Position numbers and translations under genes: made by a program | Shown here: piece after piece, positions 34,936 to 42,207 of the stretch | How the letters are laid out: every line of letters begins with the position of its first letter | How positions within the stretch are numbered: position 1 is the first letter of the stretch | The notes under the pieces: model-generated | Told to the model about the DNA's origin: nothing | What the model saw: only the letters and a program-made list of their open reading frames with translations | Databases searched by the model: none | Assembly (NCBI GenBank): GCA_022826585.1 | Contig: JAJDUR010000052.1 | Coordinates: 1-49,634 of the forward strand | Reading direction: 5' to 3' | Source of the DNA: Dehalococcoidia bacterium | Lineage (GTDB): Bacteria; Chloroflexota; Dehalococcoidia; Tepidiformales; Tepidiformaceae | Length of the DNA stretch: 49,634 bases

Positions 34936-35012
34936 TGGTAGCGCGTGCGGGATTCGAACCCGCGATCTCCGCCTTGAAAGGGCGGTGTCCTAGGCCTCTA
35001 GACGAACGCGCC
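34936..35012 (-). tRNA. tRNA-Glu (anticodon TTC)
   Basis: On the minus strand the 7-bp acceptor GGCGCGT pairs with ACGCGCT (one G-U pair). The anticodon stem CCGCC/GGCGG encloses loop CTTTCAA, anticodon TTC. The T arm is GCGGG-TTCGAAT-CCCGC. Discriminator A and an encoded CCA (34936-34938) complete it. Confidence 0.96.
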
Positions 35013-35024
35013 TACCGTCCTCGC

Positions 35025-35053
35025 AGTATAGCGCCGAGCACGCGTTCGTCGGC
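35025..35053 (-). promoter_or_regulatory. Promoter of tRNA-Glu
   Basis: On the minus strand TATACT (35025-35030) lies 12 nt before the tRNA 5' end. GCCGAC, a partial -35, sits 17 nt further upstream (35048-35053). The arrangement matches that of the thrS leader promoter at 48792-48820. Confidence 0.55.
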
Positions 35054-35068
35054 TTGGGGACGGGGTGG

Positions 35069-35437
35069 TCAGGGGAGGCGGTTGCCGCTGCGGTAGCGGT
35101 CGGGGTCGTCGCGGCGGTCGTCGCGCTCGCGAGCCCAGCGGGCGTTGCGCTGGCGCATCACCTTCAACACGGTCTGGATCATGGGACCTCGCTTCTTCCA
35201 GACCTCCGCGGCAAGCTCCTTCGCGGCGGCGAGCTCTTCCGGGTCGTGGACGTAGACGTTGTCGACCTCGATGACCTCGACCGGGCAGGCGTCGATGCAG
35301 AGGTTGCAGTCGATGCAGCCGGAGGGCTCGATGGTGTGCTGGAGGTCGGGGGTGTCGTAGTAGCGGATGGTGTCGGTGGGGCAGACGTGGCGGCAGTTCC
35401 CGCAGTTGATGCAGCCGTCGATGATCCTGAGTGCCAC
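35069..35437 (-). CDS. 2[4Fe-4S] ferredoxin A of the ferritin-like locus
   Basis: 122 residues. Two cluster motifs C-x2-C-x2-C-x3-CP are at Cys 9/12/15/19 and 41/44/47/51, separated by a short loop (IRYYDTPDLQHTIEPSG). The C-terminal 60 residues are a helical, strongly basic and acidic tail (KRGPMIQTVLKVMRQRNARW). It would carry low-potential electrons, presumably to the ferritin-like proteins upstream. The start is GTG at 35437, 4 nt after the stop of the other ferredoxin, with AAGGA upstream. It is the last gene of the locus. Confidence 0.9.
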   Translation of the reverse strand: MALRIIDGCINCGNCRHVCPTDTIRYYDTPDLQHTIEPSGCIDCNLCIDACPVEVIEVDNVYVHDPEELAAAKELAAEVWKKRGPMIQTVLKVMRQRNARWARERDDRRDDPDRYRSGNRLP

Positions 35438-35441
35438 GGGG

Positions 35442-35789
35442 CTAGTCCTTGCGGGAGCCGCGACGGGCCTTCTCGGGCATGACCGAGGGGCGGAACTTGG
35501 CACGGGGGGCGAGCTCCTTCAGCAGCTCGTCCTGATTGCGCTTGCGGGCCCACTCGCGGGCCTTGGCGAGGGCCTGCTCGAGGGGGTCGCCGCTGAGGAC
35601 ATTCGTATCGTCGTAATCGATGCAGTCGACCGGGCAGACGGGCACGCAGGCGTTGCAGTCGATGCACTCCTCGGCATAGATGGTGTGCATGAAGTCGTCG
35701 GTATCGAAGTAGTGAATCGTCTCGGTCGGGCACACGCGGCGGCAGTAGCCGCAGTTGATGCAGAGCGCCTTGTCGATGACGTAGGTCAC
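35442..35789 (-). CDS. 2[4Fe-4S] ferredoxin B of the ferritin-like locus
   Basis: 115 residues. Cluster motifs are at Cys 10/13/16/20 and 42/45/48/52, with an extra Cys at 56. The intervening loop IHYFDTDDFMHTIYAEE is clearly homologous to that of ferredoxin A, so the pair arose by duplication. The tail is basic (KARRGSRKD). The start is GTG, overlapping the stop of the ferritin-like gene upstream by 4 nt (GTGA), evidence for coupled translation and a shared role. Confidence 0.9.
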   Translation of the reverse strand: MTYVIDKALCINCGYCRRVCPTETIHYFDTDDFMHTIYAEECIDCNACVPVCPVDCIDYDDTNVLSGDPLEQALAKAREWARKRNQDELLKELAPRAKFRPSVMPEKARRGSRKD

Positions 35790-36415
35790 TCCTCGTCGTC
35801 GCTCCCGCGGATGCCGATGACACCCCCGGCCTCGGTGAGCATCTCCTCCAGGTGCATGCGCCACTCGTTCGCGTGGCGGCGTTTCTTCGGCGTGTCGGCG
35901 AGCTCCTCGATCTGGGCGCGGCCCCACTGGATGTGCTCTTCCTCGTCGATGAGGATGAACTTGAGGATGCGCACGGTGGGGGAATCGACCACCTGGTCGG
36001 TGGCACGCATGTGATAAAGGTAGTGGGTCGCGAGGTGGGGCTTGAGGACGCCGAAGATCCCCATCACGCGGAGGACCGGGTCGTCCTGGTCCTGGATGGC
36101 TTCCATGAACGCGACGAACTCGTCGTTGGGAGGGTCCATTTTGGGCGAGGTCATGAGGGGGTAGGGCCCCTCGGCGCCCTCGGTCATGCGCAGCTCGGGG
36201 AGGCGCTTGCCGAGCATGTCGGCGTGCTGCGCATCCTGGTAGGCGATGGGCCCGAACTCGACCTTGTGGTGCACCTGTGGCTGCGTGGCGATCCACTGCA
36301 GGAGGGCGCGCATCATCTCGACTTCCGCGTAGCGGTAGTGCATGAGGCGGCGCGCGCATTCGTCCACGGAGAAGGCCCCGCCCAGCTTGCGCTGGGGAAA
36401 CCACAGTTCGACCAT
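35786..36415 (-). CDS. Ferritin-like protein C (divergent diiron-type fold)
   Basis: 209 residues, predicted as a four-helix bundle. Helix 1 has Glu31/Glu33 (HYRYAEVEMMRALL), helix 2 Asp61-x2-His64 (QDAQHADMLGKRL), helix 4 Glu158-x2-His161 (IDEEEHIQWGRAQ). Helix 3 (VLKPHLATHYLYHM) has His127 and His131 where a Glu ligand is usual, so the metal site is altered or incomplete. The family is not named with confidence. It overlaps ferredoxin B by 4 nt. It may be a partner subunit of the two full ferritin-like proteins upstream. Confidence 0.7.
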   Translation of the reverse strand: MVELWFPQRKLGGAFSVDECARRLMHYRYAEVEMMRALLQWIATQPQVHHKVEFGPIAYQDAQHADMLGKRLPELRMTEGAEGPYPLMTSPKMDPPNDEFVAFMEAIQDQDDPVLRVMGIFGVLKPHLATHYLYHMRATDQVVDSPTVRILKFILIDEEEHIQWGRAQIEELADTPKKRRHANEWRMHLEEMLTEAGGVIGIRGSDDEE

Positions 36416-36452
36416 CGGTGACTCGCTTCCCGGCCCGGGGGCCTGGCGTTTC

Positions 36453-36698
36453 CTACTTCAGCTCTTCGCGGGGGGTGAAGTAGAGCGCCCCCGATTCGCA
36501 CAGTTCGCAGCGCTCCCACTCGCCGCCTTCCATGGCGGCAACGACCTCGTCCTCCGTGTCCCACATGGTGATCTGCTCATCCTCGAGCGTGGACACGGAA
36601 CACTCCGGCTTCTCGCAAACGAGGTCGTGGATGCGCATCACCTCGGAGTCGCCGCAGTAGCGCTTGAAATTGAAGGGCGGGCGCCAGCGTTTCGCCAT
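36453..36698 (-). CDS. Small Cys-rich protein
   Basis: 81 residues, not recognised. Five Cys: C15 (RYCGD), C28 and C33 (CEKPEC), C64 and C67 (CELC). The spacing suits a zinc ribbon or a rubredoxin-like site. The rest is acidic. It lies between two ferritin-like genes with gaps of 22 and 37 nt, all in the same direction, so it is probably part of the locus, as an electron carrier, regulatory component or structural subunit. Confidence 0.7.
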   Translation of the reverse strand: MAKRWRPPFNFKRYCGDSEVMRIHDLVCEKPECSVSTLEDEQITMWDTEDEVVAAMEGGEWERCELCESGALYFTPREELK

Positions 36699-36720
36699 CG
36701 TCGTTCCCTCGCGGCGGCGC

Positions 36721-37455
36721 CTAGAGAGCGAAGTCCTCGGGCGGGAGCACCTCGTCGCCGGTGTTGAGGGCCATCACGAGCTCCTCGAAGGCCTGCTGCG
36801 CCTCCATCGCCTCGCGCCGCTTGGCGGCGTCGCCCTCGGTCAGGCGCGGCACCCAGTAGTTGCCGACCTCGACGTGCATGACCTCGTCCGCGTGGTTGAA
36901 GTCGAAGGCGGTCTCCCACTGCTTGTCGCCGATGTTGCGGCCCATGTCGATGAGCGACGTGAAGAGGTTCATGGCCATGCCCTCGCCGCCGCGGTGGACG
37001 GCAGCCATGCTGTTGACCATGTTCTGCTCGCCGGTCTGGGAGATGCTGCCGTCGTCGGCGCGGTAGCCGTCGGCGAAGTCGCCGAGGGTGACGCCGTGCT
37101 CGGGCATCTTGTTCAGGACGATCTCGGCGTGGCGGCACTCGTCCCAGGTGAGGCGCGCGTTGACCAGCGCCAGCTCCCAGGGAAGCTCCTCGCCGGCCCC
37201 GTCCTTCGTGGCCATCACGTAGCGGCGGGAGAAGGCCTCGGCGCCCCCGATCTCGCCGTTGTACATGGCGTGGAGGAGCACCCGGCGCGACATCTTCTCG
37301 GGATCGCGCAGGAGGATGGACGCGAGGTCGATGCCGTTCTCGCGCCAGTTCTCGCGCTCGTCCACGGGAAGGTAGCGGTGGGGTGGGTCACGCCGGTGGT
37401 CGCCGGCGTTCAGGGGGCGGTAGAAGGGTCGCTCCGTGGATTCGGTGGCGGACAT
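36721..37455 (-). CDS. Ferritin-like diiron protein B
   Basis: 244 residues. A complete diiron carboxylate set can be read: Glu68 or Glu73 (GEIGGAEAF), Glu106-x2-His109 (WDECRHAEIV), Glu158 (RGGEGMAMN) and Glu191-x2-His194 (ADEVMHVEVG). The last block resembles DUF455-type ferritin-like proteins. An N-terminal arm (RPFYRPLNAGDHRRDPPHRYLPV) may cover a partner. Such sites activate O2 for hydroxylation, epoxidation or desaturation. It is about 75% identical by eye to the next gene upstream, a tandem duplicate, with a 45-nt gap. Confidence 0.82.
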   Translation of the reverse strand: MSATESTERPFYRPLNAGDHRRDPPHRYLPVDERENWRENGIDLASILLRDPEKMSRRVLLHAMYNGEIGGAEAFSRRYVMATKDGAGEELPWELALVNARLTWDECRHAEIVLNKMPEHGVTLGDFADGYRADDGSISQTGEQNMVNSMAAVHRGGEGMAMNLFTSLIDMGRNIGDKQWETAFDFNHADEVMHVEVGNYWVPRLTEGDAAKRREAMEAQQAFEELVMALNTGDEVLPPEDFAL

Positions 37456-37500
37456 GGGTTCCTCCCCGATAGCGAATTGCTGCTAGTGGCGGCCGCGTGC

Positions 37501-38250
37501 CTAGAGCGCGAACTCCTTCGGCGCGACGACCTCGTCGCCGGTGTTGAGGGCCATGATCAGCTCCTCGAAGGCCTGCTGGGCCTGCATCGCCTCGCGGCGC
37601 TTGCCGTCGTTGCCCTCGGTCAGGCGCGGCACCCAGTAGTTGCCGACCTCGACGTGCATGACTTCATCGGCATGGTTGAAGTCGAAAGCGGTCTCCCAGT
37701 CGGGATCACCGATGTTGCGGCCCATGTCGATGAGGGCGGTGAAGAGGTTCATGGCGAGGCCCTCGCCGCCGCGGTGGACGGAGGCCATGCTGTTGACCAT
37801 GTCGAGGGCGGCGCCGGGGTTGGCGTTGCCGCTGGAGCTGGAGAGGCTCTCGCCGGCCATGTAGCCGTCGACGAAATCGCCCAGGGTGCAGCCGTTCTTG
37901 GCCATCTGCTCGAGGACGATCTCGGTGTGGCGGCACTCGTCCCAGGTAAGGCGGGCGTTGACGAGGGCGAGCTCCCAGGGGAGCTGGTCGACGCCGTCCT
38001 TGGTGGCGAGGACGTAGCGGCGGCCGAAGGCCTCGGAGCCGCCGATCTCGCCGCCGTACATGGAGTGCAGGAGCACCTTCACGGGCAGCTTCTCGGGGTC
38101 GCGGAGGAGGATGGAGGGCATGTCGATGCCCTGCTCGCGCCAGTTCGAGCGCTCGCTCACGGGCAGGTAGCGGTGGGGCGGGTCACGCCGGATCTGGTCG
38201 GGCGTGGGGTCCCGGTAGAAGGGCCGTTCCGTCGTCGCTTCTGCTGTCAT
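37501..38250 (-). CDS. Ferritin-like diiron protein A
   Basis: 249 residues, paralogue of protein B. Ligands: Glu68/Glu73, Glu105-x2-His108 (DECRHTE), Glu163 (RGGEGLAMN), Glu196-x2-His199 (ADEVMHVEV). The main difference is the loop after helix 2, here Ser/Asn-rich (GESLSSSSGNANPG), which could set substrate or partner choice. The ATG at 38250 has GAGGAG upstream. It is the first gene of the locus; a TATCAT -10 and a 12-bp palindrome lie 38-53 nt upstream. Confidence 0.82.
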   Translation of the reverse strand: MTAEATTERPFYRDPTPDQIRRDPPHRYLPVSERSNWREQGIDMPSILLRDPEKLPVKVLLHSMYGGEIGGSEAFGRRYVLATKDGVDQLPWELALVNARLTWDECRHTEIVLEQMAKNGCTLGDFVDGYMAGESLSSSSGNANPGAALDMVNSMASVHRGGEGLAMNLFTALIDMGRNIGDPDWETAFDFNHADEVMHVEVGNYWVPRLTEGNDGKRREAMQAQQAFEELIMALNTGDEVVAPKEFAL

Positions 38251-38287
38251 ACTCGGTCTCCTCGACTGGTGGGGGGCACAGCGAGCT

Positions 38288-38303
38288 ATTCCCGGGAATG
38301 ATA
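38288..38303 (-). promoter_or_regulatory. -10 and palindromic operator candidate of the ferritin-like/ferredoxin locus
   Basis: ATTCCCGGGAAT (38288-38299) is a perfect 12-bp palindrome. On the minus strand TATCAT (38298-38303) overlaps its upstream edge and would serve as -10 for the locus, with no strong -35. A dyad placed at the transcription start is typical of a repressor site. Confidence 0.5.
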
Positions 38304-38323
38304 CCGCCTGCGCGCACCCGTGG

Positions 38324-38881
38324 TTAGCCCACGACCTCGCGCAGGCGGTAGATGAGGTCGCTGCGGTCGCCGCGGGCGACCCCGGTGAAGTTGGCCGCCA
38401 TGGGGGCGTTGTCGTCGAGCACGGGGTCGATGCGGCTCCAGGAGTGGACGACGGTGCGGTGGAGGATGAGCCAGGGGCCGCCGTCGCGGCGCTCGAAGAC
38501 GTCGACGTAGCGCCCGCCCCAGGTGAAGTCCGTGGCGACGCCGTCATCGCCGGCGGGGATGCGGTGGTAGGCGACGTGGTACGTCTCGGAGTAGGCGCGG
38601 TCGCCGTCCACCTCGATGTGGGAGTTGCCGAGGAAATGCTCGGTGCAGGTGAGGTTCGAGAGGCCGACCATGACGTGCTCGGCGAACTCGTGGGCGTTGC
38701 CCTTGAAGGTGCCGTGGTCGTCGTAGGCGTCCGGGTGGTAGGCGGACTTCACGAGGTCGGGATCGAGCAGGTCGATGCCACGCGAGTACCGCATGAGCGC
38801 ATCGCGGATCTCCTGCTTGGCGAGCAGTTCGTCGATCGCGGCCTCGCGGTCGGTCTGGGTTCGGGGTTCGGTTGCCGTCAC
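38324..38881 (-). CDS. SnoaL-like (NTF2 fold) protein
   Basis: 185 residues. EAAIDELLAKQEIRDALMRYSRGIDLLD opens the SnoaL_4 pattern, followed by AYHPDAYDDHGTFKG, SHIEVDGDRAYSETYHVAYHR and WLILHRTVVHSWSR. The fold covers small polyketide cyclases, isomerases and dehydratase-like proteins; catalysis is uncertain. The start is GTG with GGAGG upstream. It lies 73 nt upstream of the ferritin-like gene A, in the same direction, so could be cotranscribed, but the -10 and palindrome in between argue for a separate promoter. Confidence 0.85.
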   Translation of the reverse strand: MTATEPRTQTDREAAIDELLAKQEIRDALMRYSRGIDLLDPDLVKSAYHPDAYDDHGTFKGNAHEFAEHVMVGLSNLTCTEHFLGNSHIEVDGDRAYSETYHVAYHRIPAGDDGVATDFTWGGRYVDVFERRDGGPWLILHRTVVHSWSRIDPVLDDNAPMAANFTGVARGDRSDLIYRLREVVG

Positions 38882-38974
38882 GGCTGGCCTCCGGGGCGCA
38901 GTGGGCGCGCCGGCATTCTAGCGGCGCTGCGGGCGCTCGGGTCAGGGGTATGCGGGAAGCGTATCCTTTGCGCG

Positions 38975-40111
38975 ATGCCGGCGACGAAGGCCCCCGAGAC
39001 CGCAGCCCGAATGGCAGACGCCGCGCGCGAGCTCCTCGCGCTGCTTGAGCCGGAGCAACGCGAGCGGGCGCTGCGCCCCCTGACCGACGACGACGAGCGC
39101 CGCCACTGGAACTACGCGCCGATGAAGCGCGAGGGGCTGCCGCTGCTCGCGATGACGCCCACGCAGCAGCAGGCGGCGAACCGGCTGGCGGCGACGGGGC
39201 TGAGCCGCTCCGCGTACGTGACGGCAGCGGTGGTGATGGGGCTGGAGAACATCCTGGACGCGGTGGAAGCGTGGAGCGGGGGGCGGCTGGGGGTGGACGT
39301 GGGGTCGGAGCGGTGGCGCGATCCGCAGCTCTACTTCGTGACGATCTTCGGCGAACCGGGGGAGGAGACGTGGGGCTGGCGCTTCGAGGGCCACCACGTC
39401 TCGATCCACTACACGATCGAGGGGGACGGCATCATCGCGCCGAACCCGACGTTCCTCGGGGCGAATCCCGCCGAGGCGCCGTTCGGAGGGGACGGGCGGT
39501 TGCGGCCCCTGGCGGCGGAGGAGGACTTGGCGCGGGAGCTTTTGCAGGCGCTCGACGGGGAGCAGCGGGAAGCGGCGCTCATCTCGACGGCGGCGCCGCC
39601 CGACATCGTGCAGTCGAACCGGCCACGGGTGGAGGACGGCGCGCTGCCCATCCCGACCCGCCGCCTGATGGGGCTCCCCGACGACCCGGCGTGGGAGGAA
39701 CGCTGGCGAGCCGAGCGCGCGGGGCTCGGGTTCGGGCCGGAGCAGGAAGCGGCGGTGCGGTACTCGGTAACGCCGAGCGGCGTGGCGGCGCGCGCGCTGC
39801 GCGACGGGCAGCGGGAGATGCTGGCGGCGCTCGCATCGCTCTACGTGGAGCGCCTGCCCGAGGAGCTGGCGGCGACACAGCGGGAGGCGCTCATGGCGGT
39901 CCACGGCGGCGGGTCGCGGGACCTGCACTTCGCCTGGGCGGGCGGTGTGGAGAAGGGGGAGCCGCACTACTACCGGCTGCAGGGCCCGCGGTTCCTGGTG
40001 GAGTACGACTGCACGCAGAACGACGCCAACCACATCCACGCGGTCTGGCGCGACCCTGAGGGCGACTTCGGGGAAGATCTCCTCGCACGGCACTACGGCG
40101 AGCATCACTGA
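38975..40111 (+). CDS. DUF3500 domain protein
   Basis: 378 residues. The N-terminal helix LLALLEPEQRERAL and the central WGWRFEGHHVSIHYT motif are characteristic of DUF3500, whose function is unknown. A later LHFAWAGGVEKGEPHYYRLQGPRFLVEYDCTQNDANHIH block is also conserved and contains His residues that could bind metal. There is no signal peptide. TATCCT (38962-38967) lies 7 nt before the ATG and may be the -10 of a leaderless message. It is divergent from the SnoaL-like gene. Confidence 0.85.
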   Translation: MPATKAPETAARMADAARELLALLEPEQRERALRPLTDDDERRHWNYAPMKREGLPLLAMTPTQQQAANRLAATGLSRSAYVTAAVVMGLENILDAVEAWSGGRLGVDVGSERWRDPQLYFVTIFGEPGEETWGWRFEGHHVSIHYTIEGDGIIAPNPTFLGANPAEAPFGGDGRLRPLAAEEDLARELLQALDGEQREAALISTAAPPDIVQSNRPRVEDGALPIPTRRLMGLPDDPAWEERWRAERAGLGFGPEQEAAVRYSVTPSGVAARALRDGQREMLAALASLYVERLPEELAATQREALMAVHGGGSRDLHFAWAGGVEKGEPHYYRLQGPRFLVEYDCTQNDANHIHAVWRDPEGDFGEDLLARHYGEHH

Positions 40112-40143
40112 GCGACGCTGCCGGCGGCGGGGAGGCCTGAGGG

Positions 40144-41109
40144 TTGCGCTACGTCATCTACGGCGCCGGAGCGATCGGCGGGGTCATCGGGGCGCGGCTG
40201 CACCTGACCGGGCAGAACGTGGCCCTCATCGCGCGGGGTGCCCACCTGGAGGCGCTGCGCGAGCAGGGGCTCACGTTCACCAGCGCCGAGGGCACGGAGA
40301 CGCTTCCCATTCCCGCCGCGGGTTCGCCCGCGGAGCTGGACCTGACCGCCGAGGACGTCGTCATCCTCGCGATGAAGTCGCAGGACACGGTGGCGGCGCT
40401 GGACGAGCTGTTCGCGAGCGCGCCGGCGGAAATCACGGTGGTGTGTGCGCAGAACGGGGTGGTGAACGAGCGGATGGCTCTGCGGCGCTTCCCGAACGTG
40501 TACGGCCAGCTCGTGATCCTGCCGGGCACGCACCTGGAGCCGGGCGTGGTCATCTCGAGCGCGAGCCCCGTTTACGGGGTGCTGGACCTGGGCCGCTATC
40601 CGAAGGGCAGCGACGAGCGGGCGGAGCGCATCGCGAGAGACCTGACGGACGCCGGGTTCAGCGCGGTCGCGAGCGAGGACATCATGCCGTGGAAGTACGC
40701 GAAGCTGCTGCGGAACCTGGCCAACTCGACGCAGGCAATCCTGGGGCTGGAGGAGCGGGCGGAGGGGCTGATGGCGCGGGCGCACGAGGAGGCGCTGGCG
40801 TGCTTCGTGGCAGCGGGCATCGCGCTGGTGGGCGATGACGAGTTCCGGATGCGGTTCGAGGTGCTGAACCGCATCCTTTCGGGCAGCCCGGCGGCGCGGG
40901 CGGGGAACTCGTCGTGGCAGAGCCTCACGCGGGGCTCGACGACCATCGAGGCGGCCTACCTGAACGGCGAGGTCGCGCTGCTGGGGCGGCTGCATGGCGT
41001 GCTCACGCCCGTGAACGCGCTTCTGCAGGAGGTGGGCACGGAGCTGGCGGCCTCGGGCCGGGGTCCGGGCGCCTACACCCTTGCCGACCTGGAGGCGCGC
41101 CTGGCCTAG
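40144..41109 (+). CDS. Ketopantoate reductase family protein (PanE/ApbA-like)
   Basis: 321 residues. [18 protein letters not shown] is the NADPH-binding start, CAQNGVVNE the middle motif; [12 protein letters not shown] contains the expected catalytic Lys and [13 protein letters not shown] the expected Glu. It reduces 2-dehydropantoate or a related 2-oxo acid. The family is broad, so a role in pantothenate synthesis is not certain; no panB/panC is near. The start is TTG behind GGGGAGG. Its stop overlaps the convergent serine hydrolase stop: both read within CCTAGG at 41105-41110. Confidence 0.88.
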   Translation: MRYVIYGAGAIGGVIGARLHLTGQNVALIARGAHLEALREQGLTFTSAEGTETLPIPAAGSPAELDLTAEDVVILAMKSQDTVAALDELFASAPAEITVVCAQNGVVNERMALRRFPNVYGQLVILPGTHLEPGVVISSASPVYGVLDLGRYPKGSDERAERIARDLTDAGFSAVASEDIMPWKYAKLLRNLANSTQAILGLEERAEGLMARAHEEALACFVAAGIALVGDDEFRMRFEVLNRILSGSPAARAGNSSWQSLTRGSTTIEAAYLNGEVALLGRLHGVLTPVNALLQEVGTELAASGRGPGAYTLADLEARLA

Positions 41110-42128
41110 GGCACGCGCTCCATCTCCGCAGTCATGAAGTCGAGGACGATGGGGAAGATGGGGCGGCGCCAGTTGCTGGCCCAGTCCTCGTCCGCGACCC
41201 GGATGAGGAAGGCAAAGACGTAGCCCTCGCCGGACCCATCGCCGGGACGCATGAAGCCGGCGGAGACGCGGTAGCCGATGGGGTCGGGCGAGGTCCAGTA
41301 GCCGGCCTTCTGCCCGTAGACGTAGCCCTCGACGCCGAAGTCGGCGGGGAACGGCCAGAAAGCCTCGCCCAGGATGGGGCGGGTAGCGAGGTCGAGGACG
41401 TAGGCGGTCAACTCCTCGTTCAGCTGCCGGCCACGGACGAGGGAGACCCAGAAGCGAGCCATGTCGGGGGCGGTCATGTGGGCCCAGCGCCAGCTGTGCT
41501 CGAAGCGCGAGGCCTCAGAGACGCCGGCGCGCTCAAGCGTGGTGGCAATCTGCTCTGGGGTGAGGAGGTCGTTGAGGAGGTCGGCGTCGATGTCCAGGGA
41601 GAGCGACATCACGATCTCGATGTGGGGCCGGTACTCCTCCAGGTCCAGCAGTCCGTCCTGGACGGCGCGCAGGACGGTCGTGACGACGATGATCTTCCCC
41701 GAGGACGCGGTGTACTGGCCGTGCCCGGGCATGACGTGGATGGAGACTTCGCAGTCGAGGTCGACGAGGGAGAGGCCCCAGCCCGACATCCCGTCCATCG
41801 TCTCGAGGACGGACTGGGTCAGGGCGTCGCCACGCTCCTCGAGGCCCTCGCAGCGGGGCAGCCGGGGCTCGGGAGTGGGGGTCGGAGTCGCCGATGGGGT
41901 GGGTGTGGCTGTCGGGGTCGGGATGGAGGTGGGCGTCGGGGACGGAGTCGGGGAAGGGGTCGGCTGGGCCGTGGGGGCTGGGGAGGGCGTGGGCGTTGCC
42001 GTGGGGACGGGCTGCGTCGGGGCTACCGGGGAGGAACGGGGCGTGGGCTCGGGGTCGGGCGTCCGCCCACCACAGCCGATCACGAGAAGAAGAGAAGCTA
42101 TGACAGCAACCGGCACCAGAAATGCCAT
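41106..42128 (-). CDS. Serine hydrolase-like lipoprotein (class A beta-lactamase fold), copy 1
   Basis: 340 residues. A short signal ends in lipobox VIG-C19, so it is membrane-anchored outside. Residues 22-92 are a Pro/Thr/Ser linker. The globular domain has S142-S-G-K145 (SxxK, preceded by QYTA) and a GQKAGYW that would match the KTG box. It probably acts on peptidoglycan or a beta-lactam, or is a degenerate relative; an SDN triad is not evident. Cys93 and Cys126 might pair. It is a tandem paralogue of the next gene upstream. Confidence 0.78.
   Translation of the reverse strand: MAFLVPVAVIASLLLVIGCGGRTPDPEPTPRSSPVAPTQPVPTATPTPSPAPTAQPTPSPTPSPTPTSIPTPTATPTPSATPTPTPEPRLPRCEGLEERGDALTQSVLETMDGMSGWGLSLVDLDCEVSIHVMPGHGQYTASSGKIIVVTTVLRAVQDGLLDLEEYRPHIEIVMSLSLDIDADLLNDLLTPEQIATTLERAGVSEASRFEHSWRWAHMTAPDMARFWVSLVRGRQLNEELTAYVLDLATRPILGEAFWPFPADFGVEGYVYGQKAGYWTSPDPIGYRVSAGFMRPGDGSGEGYVFAFLIRVADEDWASNWRRPIFPIVLDFMTAEMERVP
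41853..42065 (-). repeat. Low-complexity Pro/Thr linker repeat
   Basis: About 70 codons of near-tandem PT/PS/AT dipeptide repeats within the lipoprotein gene. On the plus strand they read as GGGGTCGG/GTGGGxGT repeats. Such tracts vary in length between strains. Confidence 0.7.
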
Positions 42129-42207
42129 GGCTGTCCCGTCCAGACCCCGCCTCGGAGGACTCTACCGGGTTTCGCATGGAGGTGCTCGTGCGGGATCGCC
42201 CGCCAGA

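Noticed and set aside
34818-35068. Replication origin at the skew change
   Set aside because: No dnaA, dnaN or cluster of DnaA boxes (TTATCCACA-like) is seen; the skew change alone is kept as a finding.
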